This document shows, piece after piece, positions 62,079 through 64,000 of a stretch of DNA of 64,000 nucleotides (positions are counted from its first letter, which is position 1; each line of letters begins with the position of its first letter). A program made the translations under genes and the position numbers. The stretch spans positions 1-64,000 of the forward strand of contig NZ_JBHRSA010000013.1 in NCBI RefSeq assembly GCF_042643145.1. The letters are read 5' to 3'. This DNA is from Virgibacillus_O xinjiangensis (GTDB taxonomy: Bacteria > Bacillota > Bacilli > Bacillales > Amphibacillaceae). The notes beneath the pieces were generated by a model. It searched no databases, was not told the DNA's origin, and saw only the letters and a program-made list of their open reading frames with translations.

Positions 62079-62852
62079 TTAGTATCCCTTATAGTCAGGC
62101 TGTCTTTTTTCAAAAAAGGCTTTTACTCCTTCGCCGTAATCCTCTGTATTGCCAGCAATTTTCTGGCCATACGCCTCATAATCGAGCATCGAGGCCAGTG
62201 GAGTTTCAAATGACTGCTGTATATAACGTTTAATTAATCCAATGGCTTTCGTCGGCTTCGTTGCAAGGTTCTCCGCAAATCCTTGCGTCTCTTCTTCTAA
62301 GGAATCAGGTGATACAACCTTCGTAACAAGTCCATACTCACCAGCTTCCTGAGCTTTTATTTTTTCTCCAAGCATGGTCAACTCCAATGCCTTTGCCATT
62401 CCTACTATACGAGGAAGGTAATATAAGCTTCCCGAGTCAGGAATCAAACCAATATTAATGAATGCTTGAAGAAATGATGCCCTTTCAGATGCGATCCGGA
62501 AATCACAGCCAAGTGCTAAACTGAAACCTGCACCTGCGGCTGCCCCGTTGACGGAGGCTATTGTCGGTTTTTCCACTTTTGCCAACTGCTCCATCATCGG
62601 TTTATAACGAGTGAGAATCATTTCTCGGTGATCTGCATCGGCACTTAACCCGCTGAGATCCTCGCCAGAGCAAAATGCTTTTCCCTCACCAGTGATAACA
62701 ATGGCTCGTATTTCCGGATCTTTATCCAGGGATTTTAAAGCTTTGATCATTTCGCCATTCATTTGCTCGGTAAAGGCGTTTAACTTCTCTGGACGATTTA
62801 GAGTAAGCCATCCCACTTGATTTTCCACTTTATAATTCAACGTTTCGAACAA
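62079..62852 (-). CDS. Enoyl-CoA hydratase/isomerase (PaaG/PaaB-like)
   Basis: 257 residues from a TTG start after AGGAGGGG. Crotonase family: CSGEDLSGL, AGAGFSLALGCDFRIAS and INIGLIPDSGSLYYLPRI. The Asp in IPDSG replaces the second catalytic Glu of hydratases, as in PaaG-type oxepin-CoA isomerases, which suggests isomerase activity (inference). Confidence 0.85.
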   Translation of the reverse strand: MFETLNYKVENQVGWLTLNRPEKLNAFTEQMNGEMIKALKSLDKDPEIRAIVITGEGKAFCSGEDLSGLSADADHREMILTRYKPMMEQLAKVEKPTIASVNGAAAGAGFSLALGCDFRIASERASFLQAFINIGLIPDSGSLYYLPRIVGMAKALELTMLGEKIKAQEAGEYGLVTKVVSPDSLEEETQGFAENLATKPTKAIGLIKRYIQQSFETPLASMLDYEAYGQKIAGNTEDYGEGVKAFFEKRQPDYKGY

Positions 62853-62865
62853 CTGAACACCCCTC

Positions 62866-63651
62866 CTATTCGCCTTTAAATACGGGAGATCTTTTCTCTA
62901 TAAATGCTCCCATCCCTTCTGATTGATCCTCTGATGCAAAAAGTAGATAGAAGTTCTTCCTTTCATATTGCATCGCCTCATAAACGGGAAGGTCTTCACT
63001 TTTTCCCGCTGTATCTTTGATCAGGCGTAAAGAAAGAGGTGGTTGTTCTGAAAGTTTCCTAGCAAAAGCCATCGTCTCTTCCATTAACAACTCAGCAGGG
63101 ACCAATCTATTGGTCACGCCGTATTCAAGGGCTTCGTGAGCTTCCATCTGTTCACCGGTCCATAACCATTCCAATGCTTTTCTACGACCAAGTGCTTTCG
63201 TTAATTTAACCGTCCCCCCTGCACTCGGCATGACCCCAATATTGACTTCCGGAAAACCGAACTTCGCATGATCAGAGCTGAATATGATGTCGGCATTCAA
63301 TACCAATTCGAACCCACCACCCAAGGCAAATCCCTGGACTGCTGCAATGACCGGTTTCTTTATTAACGAGATTTTATCCCATTCCGCGAATTGGTTTAAG
63401 ATCTCTAAGGAGATCGGGTTATCATCCGCCATTTCATCAATATCCGCTCCTGCAGCAAACGCTCTCCCTGCCCCGGAAAGGACGATGACCTTAACTTCCT
63501 CTGACTGGTCAAAATAAGAAAGACATTCTACAATCTCCGTGATCATAGGCCGGTTAAGCGCATTCAATACTTCTGGGCGATTCAGTTCTACTCTTCCAAT
63601 CCCGTCTTCTATCCAGCTATTGATATATTGATAGTTATTCAACCTCTTCAC
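62866..63651 (-). CDS. Enoyl-CoA hydratase (PaaF-like)
   Basis: 261 residues; the start GTG at 63651 overlaps the EthD gene end by 17 bp. Crotonase motifs AAGADIDEM, GGGFELVLNADI and FPEVNIGVMPSAGGTVKLTK. The first catalytic Glu (FPEVNIG) is present and the second Glu position is Ser-rich. It probably hydrates 2,3-dehydroadipyl-CoA or related enoyl-CoA esters. Confidence 0.86.
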   Translation of the reverse strand: MKRLNNYQYINSWIEDGIGRVELNRPEVLNALNRPMITEIVECLSYFDQSEEVKVIVLSGAGRAFAAGADIDEMADDNPISLEILNQFAEWDKISLIKKPVIAAVQGFALGGGFELVLNADIIFSSDHAKFGFPEVNIGVMPSAGGTVKLTKALGRRKALEWLWTGEQMEAHEALEYGVTNRLVPAELLMEETMAFARKLSEQPPLSLRLIKDTAGKSEDLPVYEAMQYERKNFYLLFASEDQSEGMGAFIEKRSPVFKGE

Positions 63652-63937
63652 CGATCATCATCGTTACAATATCACCGGCAAATGACATTAAATCTTTTGC
63701 TGACTCCTTGGATTCCTCCGTTTTCATTGCCTGTTTCAACGATGAATGATCATCATAGTACATTTCGCAAAGCAAGTAATAGTCACTTTCTCCTGTAGGG
63801 GCACCAACAATTCTAGTAACCTCCATCTTTCTTAGGCCTGGAATTTTTTTTGTGATTGGTGTATGGACATTTTGATAATGTTCATCAAAAGCCTGCTCAT
63901 TTTCTGGTTTTTTGTACAATGCAATCAGTTTTACCAT
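63635..63937 (-). CDS. EthD-family protein
   Basis: 100 residues, a dimeric alpha-beta-barrel of the EthD family: LIALYKKPENEQAFDEHYQN, then HTPITKKIPGLRKMEV. Members accompany CoA and ring-degradation pathways, often with no known activity of their own. It overlaps its upstream gene (TGGTAA) and the next one, indicating translational coupling. Confidence 0.82.
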   Translation of the reverse strand: MVKLIALYKKPENEQAFDEHYQNVHTPITKKIPGLRKMEVTRIVGAPTGESDYYLLCEMYYDDHSSLKQAMKTEESKESAKDLMSFAGDIVTMMIGEEVE

Positions 63938-64000
63938 TTCACATCCACCTTTTCATGTATATTGGCGACCGGCTTCATAGCTTCAAACGGGTTATTGCAT
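63931..64000 (-). CDS. 3' end of an upstream gene (partial)
   Basis: On the minus strand the last codons of an open frame encode NNPFEAMKPVANIHEKVDVK-W and end at TAA (63931-63933), overlapping the EthD ATG by seven bases. The frame runs off the window edge. The overlap supports a real coupled gene; identity unknown. Confidence 0.5.
   Translation of the reverse strand, partial: CNNPFEAMKPVANIHEKVDVKW

Noticed and set aside
1..64000. CRISPR array, tRNA/rRNA genes, complete IS element, prophage
   Set aside because: No regularly spaced repeats, no cloverleaf or rRNA-like stretch and no transposase, integrase or structural phage gene were recognised.

Overview
The window looks like a chromosomal segment of a low-to-mid G+C, Gram-positive member of the Bacillales (Bacillaceae/Planococcaceae type). 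The basis is the gene families: Bacillus-style MmgD/MmgE, a YxjG-type methionine synthase, an FtsZ with the Bacillus C-terminal peptide, a CcpA-type cre site, strong AGGAGG ribosome sites and frequent TTG starts. I cannot name the species. No rRNA, tRNA, CRISPR array or intact insertion sequence was seen.

Layout. 1-2.4 kb: the end of a DnaD-like gene, then a very AT-rich orphan gene whose C-terminus looks like a PD-(D/E)XK nuclease domain. 2.6-6 kb: a Baeyer-Villiger monooxygenase/esterase pair with a divergent LuxR-type regulator. 6.1-9.2 kb: a lipoprotein form of MTA/SAH nucleosidase, a three-repeat Ltp-like membrane protein and a BudC-like dehydrogenase. 9.5-14.1 kb: a stand-alone ftsZ, a decayed methionine-synthase fragment, a GPH sugar symporter, a small dispersed repeat and an intact YxjG-type gene. 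14.4-19.4 kb: a Fur-controlled hydroxamate-siderophore uptake operon with a divergent ferredoxin-NADP reductase-like gene. 19.4-21.8 kb: CHRD and LysM/beta-propeller proteins. 21.9-26.5 kb: an AT-rich two-peptide bacteriocin locus with exporter, accessory protein, two double-glycine precursors and an unlisted small membrane ORF that may be immunity. 26.6-34.1 kb: a DUF3267 protease-like protein, a CorC-type transporter, a cell-wall amidase, a lone TatA, a frameshifted ynfA, a MocR regulator, a decayed paiB and a cystathionine gamma-synthase-like gene.

34.2-40.8 kb is an aromatic meta-cleavage operon (HpaB-like monooxygenase, extradiol dioxygenase, 4-oxalocrotonate tautomerase, semialdehyde dehydrogenase) with a V4R-PucR fused regulator and a perfect-consensus cre site. 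41.1-44.7 kb is a 2-methylcitrate cycle pair (PrpD, citrate synthase) with a divergent LysR regulator. 44.8-55.2 kb holds an SDR/TetR pair, small membrane/lipoproteins, a two-component system with an ABC exporter, an acyl-ACP thioesterase, a permease and a gamma-carbonic-anhydrase-like protein. 55.2-64 kb is a phenylacetate-type CoA catabolism cluster (PaaI, PaaX, PaaJ, PaaH, three enoyl-CoA hydratases, an aldehyde dehydrogenase, EthD protein) running off the right edge.

Together the genes describe a versatile soil or marine heterotroph that oxidises ketones and aromatics and feeds acetyl-CoA and propionyl-CoA into central metabolism. Most distinctive are the bacteriocin locus with its small candidate immunity ORF, the orphan ftsZ, the AT-rich candidate nuclease gene, a 49-bp palindrome at 54.3 kb, and several gene remnants (YxjG, PaiB, aldehyde dehydrogenase 3' end, YnfA) that show recent decay and duplication.
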